This document shows, one piece after another, positions 16,531 to 25,636 of a stretch of 64,000 nucleotides of DNA. The translations under genes and the position numbers were made by a program. Under the pieces are notes generated by a model. It ran no database searches and was not told the DNA's origin. It was given only the letters and a program-made list of their open reading frames with translations. Source of the stretch: Bdellovibrio bacteriovorus W (GTDB taxonomy: Bacteria > Bdellovibrionota > Bdellovibrionia > Bdellovibrionales > Bdellovibrionaceae); the NCBI GenBank assembly GCA_000525675.1, contig CP002190.1, forward strand, positions 2,728,001-2,792,000, given 5' to 3'. The number at the start of each line of letters is the position of its first letter. Within the stretch, counting starts at the first letter, position 1.

Positions 16531-17499
16531 ATGATCGTAGTAACAGGTGCAAACGGATTTATCGGCAGTGTGATGGTTTGGGAACTCAATCAAATGGGTC
16601 ACAAAGACATCGTCGGAGTTGATACGGTTTCTCTGACTGAAAGAAACCTTTTAAAGAACCGCCAATACCACTCCTTTTTGCTAAAAGATGATATTTGGGA
16701 TTTCTTAAAGTCTGAAGAAGCTAAATCTAAAGTCACTTGGATCATCCACATGGGGGCTTGCTCTTCAACAACAGAAACTAATAAAGAATTTCTTTGGGAA
16801 AATAACACGTACTACACACAAAGATTATTCGAGTGGTGTGCTGAGTATGGAAAATCTTTTATCTACGCTTCAAGTGCCGCAACTTACGGCGCAGGTGAGT
16901 TGGGATTTGATGACCAAACTGATCCTGAACTTTTAAAGCCTTTGAATCTTTATGGAGAGTCCAAAGTTTTATTTGATCGCTGGGCCCTGAAACAATCTAA
17001 AACACCTACTCACTGGTATGGTCTGAAGTTCTTTAATGTCTTCGGTCCCAATGAATATCACAAAGAATCCATGTCCAGCGTGGCATTTAAAGCATTCAAT
17101 CAAATCAACGACACTGGTAAATTGTCTTTATTCAAATCTGCAAATCCTCAATACAAAGATGGCGAATTTATGCGCGACTTTGTTTACGTAAAAGATGTTA
17201 CAGGCTGGATGGCAGAGCTGATGCAAAAGCAACCTACCAACGGCATCTATAACATGGGCTTTGGTAAACCAAGAACTTGGCTTGACCTTGCCAACTCAGT
17301 TTTTTCAGCTCTTGGCAAAGAAACGAACATTGATTGGATCGAGATGCCAGAGAACATTCGTGGCCAATATCAATATTTCACAGAAGCAAAAACTGACAAA
17401 TGGACTTCTGCGGGAATGTCTGCTGCCAAGTGGCCTCTTGAAAAAGCCGTCGCTGATTACATTCAAAATTATTTAACTAAAGAAGACCCTTTGCTTTAA
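16531..17499 (+). CDS. hldD: ADP-L-glycero-D-manno-heptose 6-epimerase
   Basis: Short-chain dehydrogenase-type epimerase that converts ADP-D-glycero- to ADP-L-glycero-manno-heptose for the LPS inner core. The N-terminal NADP-binding motif is VVTGANGFIGS. Family markers are HMGACSSTTETN, ASSAATYG (catalytic Ser), LYGESKVLFD (Tyr-x-x-x-Lys), FFNVFGPNEYHKESMSSVAF and DFVYVKD. Length matches HldD. ATG 16531 gives the canonical N-terminus; an in-frame ATG at 16519 is possible. It shows the organism makes heptose-containing LPS. A hydroxylase gene follows after 14 bases. Confidence 0.96.
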   Translation: MIVVTGANGFIGSVMVWELNQMGHKDIVGVDTVSLTERNLLKNRQYHSFLLKDDIWDFLKSEEAKSKVTWIIHMGACSSTTETNKEFLWENNTYYTQRLFEWCAEYGKSFIYASSAATYGAGELGFDDQTDPELLKPLNLYGESKVLFDRWALKQSKTPTHWYGLKFFNVFGPNEYHKESMSSVAFKAFNQINDTGKLSLFKSANPQYKDGEFMRDFVYVKDVTGWMAELMQKQPTNGIYNMGFGKPRTWLDLANSVFSALGKETNIDWIEMPENIRGQYQYFTEAKTDKWTSAGMSAAKWPLEKAVADYIQNYLTKEDPLL

Positions 17500-17513
17500 G
17501 TACGAGGTGATTC

Positions 17514-19247
17514 ATGCAGTCTCTTCCAAATCATTTACAAAAGTACGTGGTGGAACAAAATTATGAGCGCTACACGCCTGTTGATCAGGCCGTTTGGCGC
17601 TATATCTTGCGCCAACTTCGCGCCTTCCACGCCGTCAATGCTCATGAAGCCTATGTAGAAGGTTTGGAAAAAACCGGAATAGAAGTGGATGAGATTCCGC
17701 ACATTGAAAAAGTGAGTGCTGCCTTAGAAAAGTTTGGTTGGCGCGCCCTTCCGGTGAGTGGATTTATTCCGCCAGCAGCTTTTATGGAGCTTCAGTCTTT
17801 GGGAGTTCTCCCGATTGCTTGTGATATGCGCAATCTCGACAATCTCCTTTACACTCCAGCTCCAGACATTGTTCACGAAGCTGCAGGACATGCACCTTTA
17901 CTGATTCACCCTGAACTTTCAGATTATTTAAAGGAGTACGCACAAGTTGCTAAGAAAGCCTTGATCAGCAAGGAAGACTTAGAACTTTACGAAGCTATTC
18001 GCGATCTTTCTGATACAAAAGAAAATCCTCTTTCAGACGCAGCGGATATTCAACGAGCAGAAGAAAATCTAGTTAAAGTTAGCAATAGCATTTCACATGT
18101 TTCTGAAGCCGCCGAATTGTCACGCATGAACTGGTGGACTGTAGAATACGGTTTAATCGGAAGTCTTGAGAATCCAAAGATCATGGGAGCAGGCTTGCTT
18201 TCAAGTGTGGGTGAAAGCAAATGGTGCTTAAGTGATAAGGTGAAAAAGCTACCTCTATCTGTTTCGTGCATCGAAACGAGTTACGATATCACCGAACCAC
18301 AGCCACAGCTCTTCGTAACGCCAGATTTTGCCACTCTTAAAACAGTGCTGTACGAAATGGCTGACAAAATGGCCTTCAAAATCGGTGGCCGAGAAGGTTT
18401 GGAGAAAGCAATCCAAGCCGAGTCCGTAAACACAGCCGAACTCAACTCGGGATTGCAAATGTCGGGAGTGATCACAGAAGCTCTCTACGGACCCGACAAC
18501 AAGCCGGTTTACCTTAAACTCAATGGTCCCTCACAACTTAGCTACCAAGACCACGAACTCTCCTGCCATGGGAAGGACTATCACGCCCATGGGTTTGGAA
18601 CTCCATTGGGAACTCTGAAGAGTTATCCCAATCGCTGCCCTTCTAGCCTCTCGCTGGAAGAATTTGCAAAGGCCGGAGTTTCTAGAGGTGAACTGTGCAC
18701 CTTGGAGTACTCCAGTGGCTTGATCGTCACAGGTATTGTTCTAGATATTCTCTATAAGGATAAAAAAGCTCTGATTCTCTCTTTAAAAGACGCCACAGCA
18801 GAGCTTCAAGGAAGAATCCTCTTCCAACCGGAGTGGGGCGTCTTTGATATTGCCCTGGGCTCTGAAGTGACGTCGGTCTTTGGCGGACCTGCAGATCGCA
18901 TCTCTTACGGAGAAACGGTCGACTTTGTGGCTAAAAAAGTTCCTGCACCTAAGTATTCTGATTTAGAAAAAGAGAAGCATTCGAACTACGGCAAAGTGCG
19001 CGCTCTTCGTAAAAAAGGAAATGGAACCGAGGCAGAACTCGATACTGTAATTTCTGCCCATCAAAAAAAATTCCCGCAAGACTGGTTACTCACTTTAGAG
19101 GGACTAGAGATTCTTCATTTTTTAAAAACTGAGCAAGCCGAGATTCTCAGACAGAAATTTAAAAAGCATCTTGACCAATTATCGTTAAAAGATGAAAAAA
19201 CAAAAAATCTTATTAATGACGGCTTAAAATTGATCGGGATTGTTTAA
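17514..19247 (+). CDS. phhA: Aromatic amino acid hydroxylase (phenylalanine 4-monooxygenase-type) with long C-terminal extension
   Basis: Iron- and pterin-dependent hydroxylase that turns Phe into Tyr. The catalytic domain fills residues 1-330: iron ligands His121 and His126 in DIVHEAAGHAPLL and Glu211 in WWTVEYGL. Bacterial enzymes are usually under 300 residues; here about 250 additional residues follow, with no motif I recognise, apparently an intact fused domain rather than a read-through. It is followed by trmJ, whose start overlaps its stop by one base. HPPD, which acts later in Tyr breakdown, is encoded about 5 kb away. Long hydroxylases of this type exist in some other bacterial groups. 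Confidence 0.88.
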   Translation: MQSLPNHLQKYVVEQNYERYTPVDQAVWRYILRQLRAFHAVNAHEAYVEGLEKTGIEVDEIPHIEKVSAALEKFGWRALPVSGFIPPAAFMELQSLGVLPIACDMRNLDNLLYTPAPDIVHEAAGHAPLLIHPELSDYLKEYAQVAKKALISKEDLELYEAIRDLSDTKENPLSDAADIQRAEENLVKVSNSISHVSEAAELSRMNWWTVEYGLIGSLENPKIMGAGLLSSVGESKWCLSDKVKKLPLSVSCIETSYDITEPQPQLFVTPDFATLKTVLYEMADKMAFKIGGREGLEKAIQAESVNTAELNSGLQMSGVITEALYGPDNKPVYLKLNGPSQLSYQDHELSCHGKDYHAHGFGTPLGTLKSYPNRCPSSLSLEEFAKAGVSRGELCTLEYSSGLIVTGIVLDILYKDKKALILSLKDATAELQGRILFQPEWGVFDIALGSEVTSVFGGPADRISYGETVDFVAKKVPAPKYSDLEKEKHSNYGKVRALRKKGNGTEAELDTVISAHQKKFPQDWLLTLEGLEILHFLKTEQAEILRQKFKKHLDQLSLKDEKTKNLINDGLKLIGIV

Positions 19248-20077
19248 TGACTCAACCAAAGCGTGATTTTGAATTAAGAGTAGTCTTAGTTAGAACTCTC
19301 TACGAAAGAAACATAGGCTCAACCTCACGCGCGATGAGCAATATGGGAGCGACAAAACTTATTTTGATCGCACCTGCCTGCGAAATCACTTACGAAGCTC
19401 AGCAAGCCGCAGCCACCGGCCAAGACGGTCTTCAAAACCGCACGACCTATTCTTCTTGGGAACAATTCCTTGCTGAAGAACCTGAGAGCATTAAGATTTG
19501 CTTCACAGCTCGCGATGGCAAAGGTCGCCAAGTTCGCGATATCGGGCCTGTGCTTGATGATCTCGCTGCACACTCACCACAGCTGCAAAAAGAATCAGAA
19601 ACTCCCGTTATTATCCACCTTGTGTTTGGCCCCGAGGATTGGGGACTTTCAGCCGAAGACTTAGAGCATGCGAATTTCTGCGCATGCATTCCAACCTTTG
19701 GTGCAAACTGGAGTCTTAACTTAGCTCAAGCTGTCCTCCTAGCTCTTTACACTATTCGCTCTGCTTGGGGTGGAAATCGCACAAAGCTTGATGGCCAAGG
19801 GTCACGTCGCGTGACTTTAGAAAAGGCAAAGATCAACCCTGAACCCACTTTGAAACTATGGATTGAAGAGCTCGGTTTTGATCTTACAAAACAACGCAAG
19901 ATCAACGCATTTACTGTTTTAAGAAGAATGCTTCTACAAAACACACCTACTAAAAAAGAGCTGGTGATTTTAGAAACAGTGTTACAGCAGAACATTCGTA
20001 AACTGAAAGAGTGGAAAGCTTTCCAAGAAAAAGAAGGCAAAACTCAAGCTTCAAAAAAAATTTCAGAACCTTCTTAA
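19247..20077 (+). CDS. trmJ: tRNA/rRNA 2'-O-methyltransferase, TrmJ-like (SPOUT)
   Basis: SpoU-family SPOUT methyltransferase using SAM. N-terminal motif 1 is VVLVRTLYERNIGSTSRAMSNMGAT, with the conserved N-x-G-x-x-x-R. The knot motifs follow: VFGPEDWGLSAEDL (motif 2) and SLNLAQAVLLALY (motif 3). A C-terminal helical extension of about 80 residues is typical of TrmJ, which methylates position 32 of tRNA. The start overlaps the preceding stop by one base. Exact target RNA is inferred from family resemblance. Confidence 0.88.
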   Translation: MTQPKRDFELRVVLVRTLYERNIGSTSRAMSNMGATKLILIAPACEITYEAQQAAATGQDGLQNRTTYSSWEQFLAEEPESIKICFTARDGKGRQVRDIGPVLDDLAAHSPQLQKESETPVIIHLVFGPEDWGLSAEDLEHANFCACIPTFGANWSLNLAQAVLLALYTIRSAWGGNRTKLDGQGSRRVTLEKAKINPEPTLKLWIEELGFDLTKQRKINAFTVLRRMLLQNTPTKKELVILETVLQQNIRKLKEWKAFQEKEGKTQASKKISEPS

Positions 20078-20085
20078 AAGCTGAG

Positions 20086-20114
20086 GAGTAGTCAGGGCGA
20101 TCTCGCCCCTACTC
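20086..20114. terminator. Convergent intergenic hairpin
   Basis: GAGTA and TACTC outer arms with GGGCGA-TC-TCGCCC inside, located between the convergent trmJ and the 86-residue gene and overlapping the latter's stop codon. Probably a bidirectional terminator, though T runs are weak. Confidence 0.45.
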
Positions 20115-20369
20115 TCTAAACTTGCAATCAGATATCTTTAATGTTTTTGGATGAAATGAAATCTCGACTGCCAGTTCTTTCTTCAAACTGCTACTGACGC
20201 AATTATAAAGCGGCCCCTCAACAACCTTTAAGGTTTGTGATACTGAATCAATATTTACAAAGTATGAATTTGAGAGAGGATCTTTTGAGAGTTTCGTGGC
20301 CTTCCCATAAAAGGAAAGGCCAGCGAATGATAAAATTTGAATGCTTAGAATTAATTTAATAAGGATCAC
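20109..20369 (-). CDS. Small exported protein, unknown
   Basis: An 86-residue protein beginning with a hydrophobic segment (residues 2-19) that looks like a signal peptide or anchor. Two Cys remain (YNCVSS, SDCKF). It starts with GTG overlapping the stop of the upstream gene as GTGA, so it is the third gene of a probable PspC operon. No recognisable family. Confidence 0.55.
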   Translation of the reverse strand: MILIKLILSIQILSFAGLSFYGKATKLSKDPLSNSYFVNIDSVSQTLKVVEGPLYNCVSSSLKKELAVEISFHPKTLKISDCKFRE

Positions 20370-20758
20370 AGAGATAAAAGAGCTTGTTGAAGCTTATCTT
20401 CTTTTTCACGTGCATCACGCAATCTAGAATCCACTTTTTGCATCAACGTTGCTAAAGTCTGCCCAACATCACTGAGCTCATTCAGGCGATTCAATGTCGG
20501 CTCGGAATCAGCACCCACCAAAATGAGGCTTTCTAGTTTTGCAGCGTTCAACTCAATTTCTTTATTGAGTGACTCTAACTTTTCATTAATCTTTTTTCGA
20601 TCTTGAAGAAGTGCTTTTGTCTCAGCTTTTACAAGCTCCAGGTTGTTATCTTCTTCAGAATCATCTTCGTCGTGCTTGTCACGTTGAAGGGCATCCCACA
20701 ACAATGACCATTCATTTTTAAGGGCTTTTACGATAGACCTACTACTGTCATCACCCAT
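20366..20758 (-). CDS. Coiled-coil protein, unknown, in PspC operon
   Basis: A 130-residue, highly charged, almost wholly helical protein with no signal peptide or membrane segment. Residues 40-85 and 95-125 carry heptad-like patterns. It sits five bases after a PspC-domain gene and overlaps the next small gene, so the three are probably one transcript. By position it might be a PspA/PspB-like partner, but no motif of those proteins is visible. Confidence 0.6.
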   Translation of the reverse strand: MGDDSSRSIVKALKNEWSLLWDALQRDKHDEDDSEEDNNLELVKAETKALLQDRKKINEKLESLNKEIELNAAKLESLILVGADSEPTLNRLNELSDVGQTLATLMQKVDSRLRDAREKEDKLQQALLSL

Positions 20759-20763
20759 ATATA

Positions 20764-21189
20764 CTAACTGTCTCCTGCGCCCGAAGGCGACTTGAGGGTG
20801 TCTTGTTGATCTGGAATTAAAAAATACGCGAGACCATACCCTACTATTGCAATACCAAAGGTTACGAGAGCCAACAAAACAAAGCCCGTCCTTACAAGAC
20901 CAACCTCAACTTGGTACCGTTTTGATATTCTAGCACAAACCCCTAGTAGTTTTCCACGAAGAGCTTGATCTATTTTATCAGCTCGAGGCAGGCAGAACGC
21001 TAGGATGCAATATAAGAGCAAACCAGTTCCAAACCACAATAAAGCCACCAACCAGACGACGCGAAGCATCCCGACCTTGATCCCAAGGCTCTGGCCCAAA
21101 CCCTTACAAACGCCTGCTATAGCCCCATCTGGAGCCCTGACCCATTGATAATTTAATTGATTTTGATTCTCAATTGCTTCAGACATCAC
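20764..21189 (-). CDS. Tandem PspC-domain membrane protein
   Basis: A 141-residue inner-membrane protein with two PspC-like units. The first, residues 14-70, includes RAPDGAIAGVCKGLGQSLGI followed by VVWLVALLWFGTGLLLYCILAFCLP. The second, residues 78-130, includes RGKLLGVCARISKRYQVEVGLVR followed by a long hydrophobic stretch ending FLIP. PspC senses envelope stress in the phage-shock response. The duplicated form and the two small genes behind it suggest a local variant of the system; no PspA or PspF is in this window. Confidence 0.85.
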   Translation of the reverse strand: MMSEAIENQNQLNYQWVRAPDGAIAGVCKGLGQSLGIKVGMLRVVWLVALLWFGTGLLLYCILAFCLPRADKIDQALRGKLLGVCARISKRYQVEVGLVRTGFVLLALVTFGIAIVGYGLAYFLIPDQQDTLKSPSGAGDS

Positions 21190-21243
21190 TTACCTCATCT
21201 AGAACACCTAATATGAGGCAGTTCTCCAATTTGTCTAGGGGTC

Positions 21244-22425
21244 TCACTGGGTTTTCTTAAAAACACCCGTGATCATCACATCATTCCCAAATGTCATGAG
21301 TTTAGGTGAGTCTAAAGAAAGACGATCTTGCATAGATCCTATCATGATAGTTTCTGTCCAAGACTGAGAGCCCCCAGAACCCATGATAATAGGCGCTTGG
21401 AAAAGATAAAGTCTATTTACAATCCCGCAATTCAAAGCCTCACTCGCCAAGCGAGCTCCACCCTCAATAAAAACAGAATATACTTTATGCTGAAATAAAA
21501 GCTCAAGGATATGTTCAAGATCTAAGGAACCATTTTTAGATCTGCAAAATAAAATATTCACACCTGTTTTTTTAAAAAACTCTTCCTGCGATTTCTGACT
21601 TTCATCAAGGCACCAGAAAATATTTTCTAAAGAATGGTTCTTAAAGATGTTTAAGTGCTCAGAGTTTTTAAGAAGTTCACCTTTAGAATCCAAGACCACA
21701 ACTTTGTTGGTTTTATCGATGTCAGATCGGCGAATATTTAAAGAGGGATTGTCGTGCAAGACAGTTCCATTACCCACCATAATGGCATCGTAAGAAGCTC
21801 TTAGAAAATGCACATAATGACGAGACTCTGCACCCGTAATCCACTTGCTCTCGCCATTTTTTAAGGCCACCTGTCCATCTAAGCTCGTCGCAATTTTTAA
21901 GGCGACAAATGCTTTCTTCTGTCGATAGTTGAATAAAAATACTTCACAGACTTGCTCAAGCTCAGCACGAGTGGTTTCTTGAGAGTCCACGGAGTCTGTG
22001 TAAAGAGAAACTGCGATGCCAGCGTTTTTTAAAATCTCAATGCCCTGACCTGCAACCAACGGATTCGGATCAACCAAACCCACGGTGACATGAGAGAGTG
22101 AGTACTTAGCCATCATCTTTGCACACGAGGGAGTTTTCCCCTCGTGAGCGCACGGCTCTAGTGTGACAAAAACTCGCGCGTCGCGAAGTTCAGCCTCGGA
22201 AAGCCCTTTAAAGGCATTTACCTCGGCATGCGGTCCACCATATTTTTCGTGATACCCACTTGAAAGAAAGCGGTTTTCTTTATCTAGAACAACAGCACCT
22301 ACTAAAGGATTCGGTGCCGCATACAGAATGCCTTTATAGGCTTCGGAAATCGCAAGGCACATCGCCTGCTCATCTGTGAGCTTCTCTCCACGCTGAGGTA
22401 CAGGCAATGCAAACGGTTTGTTCAT
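21244..22425 (-). CDS. ribD: Bifunctional pyrimidine deaminase/reductase
   Basis: Riboflavin-synthesis enzyme catalysing deamination, then reduction, of the GTP-derived pyrimidine. The N-terminal deaminase has zinc motifs GGPHAEVNAF and LEPCAHEGKTPSC, plus the entry motif AAPNPLVGAV. The reductase domain from about residue 165 has KIATSLDGQVAL and, near the end, IEGGARLASEAL. Length (393) is normal. It begins three bases after hpd on the same strand, so the two share a transcript; no FMN riboswitch is seen before it. Confidence 0.95.
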   Translation of the reverse strand: MNKPFALPVPQRGEKLTDEQAMCLAISEAYKGILYAAPNPLVGAVVLDKENRFLSSGYHEKYGGPHAEVNAFKGLSEAELRDARVFVTLEPCAHEGKTPSCAKMMAKYSLSHVTVGLVDPNPLVAGQGIEILKNAGIAVSLYTDSVDSQETTRAELEQVCEVFLFNYRQKKAFVALKIATSLDGQVALKNGESKWITGAESRHYVHFLRASYDAIMVGNGTVLHDNPSLNIRRSDIDKTNKVVVLDSKGELLKNSEHLNIFKNHSLENIFWCLDESQKSQEEFFKKTGVNILFCRSKNGSLDLEHILELLFQHKVYSVFIEGGARLASEALNCGIVNRLYLFQAPIIMGSGGSQSWTETIMIGSMQDRLSLDSPKLMTFGNDVMITGVFKKTQ

Positions 22426-22428
22426 AAA

Positions 22429-23469
22429 CTATAAATACCCGCGCTCGCTTTGATCGCGCTCGATAGCATCAAACAGTGCTTGGAAATTTCCGTCTCCAAA
22501 GCCGTCGTGACCTTTACGTTGAATCACTTCATAGAAGATAGGCCCAAAAGTATTCTTAGTGAAGATCTGCAGAAGGTAACCTTTGTCGTCTCCATCTACA
22601 AGAATCGCGTTTTCTTCTAAACGCTTAAGGTCTTCACTCACATTTGGAACGCGCTCTGAAAGCATCGAGTAGTAAGTGTGCGGAGGCGGAGTCAGGAATT
22701 GAATATCACTGGATTTCAAATTCTCTAGAGTCTTCACAATATCGTTCGTCAATAGAGCTATATGTTGGATTCCAGAACCTTTATATTCATCCAAGTATTC
22801 TTGAATCTGTGATTTACTCTCTGTTGGTTCATTGATCGGCACAGAGAACTTGCCGCATGGTGAGCGCATCACTTTAGAAAGCAATCCGGTTTTAGCTCCG
22901 CGGATATCAAAGTATCGAGCCTCACGGAAGTTAAGAACTTTCGTATAGAAGTCACACCACTTATCCATTTCACCTCTTGGAACGTTGTTCGTGAAGTGAT
23001 CAATAGCTAAAAAGCCGACTCCTACTGGAACTGGATTACCTTTTACATGAAAAATTTCTTCATAAAGTTTTTTGCGATTCTTTTCATCGATGAAATAAAT
23101 TAAAGAATCTCCGATTCCATAAATCGCTGGGAATGGGCTTGCGCCTTTTTGATGGTCATTGCCTTCGTAAGGACGTCCACCACGCTCAACAGCGACTGCA
23201 AAAGCTTTATCCGCATCAGCTACGCGGAGTCCTGTTGCGCAAACTGAGTTCCCATGAAGCTTTGCAAACTCGGTCGCAAATGTTTGCGGTTCACAATTCA
23301 AGATGTAGTTGATATCGCCTTGGCGGTAAAGTTTGATATTTTTACCATGAACTTCGCCAACTTGAGTGAAAGCATATTTTCTAAAAACTTCTTCAAAGTA
23401 AGATGCGTCTGGTCCTGAGTATTCGATAAACTCAACGCCATCTAGACCAATTGGATTTTGCTCTGTCAT
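22429..23469 (-). CDS. hpd: 4-hydroxyphenylpyruvate dioxygenase
   Basis: Iron(II) dioxygenase that converts 4-hydroxyphenylpyruvate to homogentisate in tyrosine degradation. Metal ligands are visible: His in IDHFTNN, His in GIQHIALL, and Glu in FYEVIQRKGHDGFG. The two-domain vicinal-oxygen-chelate layout and length fit the family. The start is uncertain: ATG 23469 gives a normal N-terminus; GTG 23478 lies close to a GGGGGG stretch. Operon partner is ribD. With the aromatic hydroxylase nearby it supports use of Phe/Tyr; the homogentisate dioxygenase gene is not in this window. Confidence 0.95.
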   Translation of the reverse strand: MTEQNPIGLDGVEFIEYSGPDASYFEEVFRKYAFTQVGEVHGKNIKLYRQGDINYILNCEPQTFATEFAKLHGNSVCATGLRVADADKAFAVAVERGGRPYEGNDHQKGASPFPAIYGIGDSLIYFIDEKNRKKLYEEIFHVKGNPVPVGVGFLAIDHFTNNVPRGEMDKWCDFYTKVLNFREARYFDIRGAKTGLLSKVMRSPCGKFSVPINEPTESKSQIQEYLDEYKGSGIQHIALLTNDIVKTLENLKSSDIQFLTPPPHTYYSMLSERVPNVSEDLKRLEENAILVDGDDKGYLLQIFTKNTFGPIFYEVIQRKGHDGFGDGNFQALFDAIERDQSERGYL

Positions 23470-23711
23470 TTGAGCCACAGATCCCCCCAAGGTTATTTGT
23501 CCATTTTTTAATCAATACAGGCACACACTAGCCTTAAAAAAGCCATCTTTCAAGTTAGAATTAACCATTTAAAATCAATAACTTAGATTGGTTCACAAGC
23601 CCATTATTACGCCTTTATCAGATGAGCTGTGCAAAACGGAATTAAACTTTGTAATCCAATGTAATCTTGCCATTGTTTATTGAGACAGTAAGAATAAATC
23701 TTAGAGGGGCT

Positions 23712-23822
23712 ATGAACACCAAGTCGATACACAGCAAGAAACTCTATTTTCACATATGCCTGATTGTGGCTGCGGTGATAGCTGTCTTAGGATTTATCTA
23801 TGAAGTGCTGGCCATTCTTTAA
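23712..23822 (+). CDS. 36-residue single-pass membrane peptide
   Basis: A short open frame starting MNTKSIHSKKLYFHI. A basic N-terminus is followed by one hydrophobic helix (about residues 16-36, LIVAAVIAVLGFIYEVLAIL), giving a peptide that would insert with its N-terminus inside. AGAGGGG stands about five bases before the ATG, a strong ribosome binding site. Its last bases overlap the stop of the convergent helicase gene. No homologue is known to me; the size is typical of overlooked membrane micropeptides. Confidence 0.55.
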   Translation: MNTKSIHSKKLYFHICLIVAAVIAVLGFIYEVLAIL

Positions 23823-25069
23823 GGCCGCCCCTCTTCTAGTTCTTTATAAAATGCTAAAACTTTTTGATCGACAATAATAGAGCGCGGATTCCAACCGATT
23901 AAGTGCAAACCCTCCGCAGATCTTAAACGGCTTAGAGCTACATAGGCATGCCCTGGCTCCCACAACCGACTTAAATCACACCATAGATCGTCCAAGGTAG
24001 CCCCTTGGCTTTTGTGAATGGTGGTTGCGTAGGCCAACGTCAATGGAAACTGAATCACAGAGGCTAAAACATTTCCCTCGGCATCTTGCAGAGCAAACGA
24101 AACTTTTTCAACACTGACTTCACGTCGATTGCTTTTTTTAACAACAATCTGATCATCCAGAATATCTATGACCTCGCCTCGCGTGCCATTCACCCAACGA
24201 CGTTGCGGATCGTTCTGCAAAAACATCACACGACAACCAATTTTCAAACTCAAGCGTAGAGGCACTGGAGATGTTTTTTGTAAAAACTGAATATGTTTTT
24301 CTGATCCCAAATAGATAGAATCAATCGTCACTTCTTCTTCTGGAATTTCTTGAAGTCTTCTTAAATTAAAATCATCCGCGTGAATTTTACGCGGAAAAAG
24401 CCTTGTGCCTGGGTGATCTTCATCATGGACTTTCACGCGATCGTTGAGGAACTCTCGCACCCTGTCGGTCATCTTACCATTTCGCACATCTGCTAAAACA
24501 TCTAAAAAATTATCTTCTGATATTCTCTGGTTGTGCGACAAAAGAGCTGTGCAAAAGCCACTCTTCTTCCACACCTCAGTGCTGAAGCACCAATCTCTCT
24601 GACTACCTTGAGTCACCGGTGGCAACTGAGCAAAATCTCCCACCACGATAATTCTCATGCCTCCCCAAGGAAGATCAGAATCTCGGGCTCTACGCGCCAA
24701 GGCTTCTGCGACAATGAAAGCCTGTCCTGGAATCATTGATATCTCATCAATGATAATACCTTCGACTTTGCGTAATCTTGAAAGAAGCTTATTGTCTCGG
24801 CTCGCTTTTTGGTAAGTCGCTTCCGCGCCACCCTCTAGAATGCCCAAACCGAAAAAAGAATGAAAAGTACGACCACCTAAGAGAACGGCCGCGGCCCCTG
24901 TACTAGCCAAGATTGGAAGCTCTTGCGTGTCGATTTCACGCATATAATGGCGAATTAAAAAACTCTTACCACTGCCGGCTCCCCCAGTTAGGAAGACATT
25001 TTCTCCGGAACGCAAAAGCTCAAGCGCCTGAGATTGTTCGAATGAAAGAGTTAGACCGTCGGACCCCAT
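23819..25069 (-). CDS. PIF1/RecD-like superfamily 1 DNA helicase
   Basis: 5'-3' type SF1B helicase of the PIF1 group. Motif I (Walker A) is LTGGAGSGKSFL, motif Ia STGAAAVLLGGRTFHSFFGL, motif II (Walker B) IIDEISMI, motif III VVGDFAQLPPV, motif V/VI LAYATTIHKSQGATLD and YVALSRLRS. Length is 416 residues with no extra N-terminal domain. The family unwinds G-quadruplexes and R-loops and helps replication and repair. It stands alone; a lipoprotein gene lies upstream on the same strand. Confidence 0.92.
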   Translation of the reverse strand: MGSDGLTLSFEQSQALELLRSGENVFLTGGAGSGKSFLIRHYMREIDTQELPILASTGAAAVLLGGRTFHSFFGLGILEGGAEATYQKASRDNKLLSRLRKVEGIIIDEISMIPGQAFIVAEALARRARDSDLPWGGMRIIVVGDFAQLPPVTQGSQRDWCFSTEVWKKSGFCTALLSHNQRISEDNFLDVLADVRNGKMTDRVREFLNDRVKVHDEDHPGTRLFPRKIHADDFNLRRLQEIPEEEVTIDSIYLGSEKHIQFLQKTSPVPLRLSLKIGCRVMFLQNDPQRRWVNGTRGEVIDILDDQIVVKKSNRREVSVEKVSFALQDAEGNVLASVIQFPLTLAYATTIHKSQGATLDDLWCDLSRLWEPGHAYVALSRLRSAEGLHLIGWNPRSIIVDQKVLAFYKELEEGRP

Positions 25070-25120
25070 AGTTCTGGCATCATGCCACTAGTATGCGGGT
25101 CCAACAAGGTTTTGAACGGA

Positions 25121-25636
25121 TTAACGCGAAAACTTTCCAGTAAGGTGAATATCACGAGTCACAAACTCGCAAACCTCTTGTGGTCCACGGCGAGGATCAT
25201 AGACTTCCCAACGGCAGCGACGCTCAGTAAGGCGGCGATCTAAAATAGAAGCTGTGATCACATTGTAGTCTTTGTTAAAATCAAGTACTAACTCACGGCC
25301 TTCAACAAAGCATGAGCCCGGATGAAAGTAAAAACCAACAGATCTTACCTGCTTTTGATTATTGATATAAGCCCACTTTAGTTGATTGATATTAGCACGG
25401 CAGTTCGGCAGAGCTAATTCGCCACCTGAGTTATTTACCATGCGAACATAGGGGCGATTCCCCTCAAAAGAAACGATCAACTTACCACGAAGCCCTTGAA
25501 ATGAGCCCTGATAAACGCCTTCAAGCTTTTTGGCTTGAGATAGATATTGAGATGGAACCTCTCCATTCTCAAATTTTACAGTTTTACAAGATGCCAAAGC
25601 TAGTAAGGCAATTGCTGACAATAGAAGTCTTTTCAT
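25121..25636 (-). CDS. Lipoprotein, unknown function
   Basis: A 171-residue lipoprotein: signal peptide MKRLLLSAIALLALASC with a canonical lipobox (LASC) placing the lipidated Cys at residue 17. The mature part is beta-rich, with Cys near NCRAN, GSCFVEG, RRCRWEV and EVCEF, possibly disulfide-linked. No named domain recognised. Likely attached to the outer or inner membrane facing the periplasm. Confidence 0.75.
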   Translation of the reverse strand: MKRLLLSAIALLALASCKTVKFENGEVPSQYLSQAKKLEGVYQGSFQGLRGKLIVSFEGNRPYVRMVNNSGGELALPNCRANINQLKWAYINNQKQVRSVGFYFHPGSCFVEGRELVLDFNKDYNVITASILDRRLTERRCRWEVYDPRRGPQEVCEFVTRDIHLTGKFSR

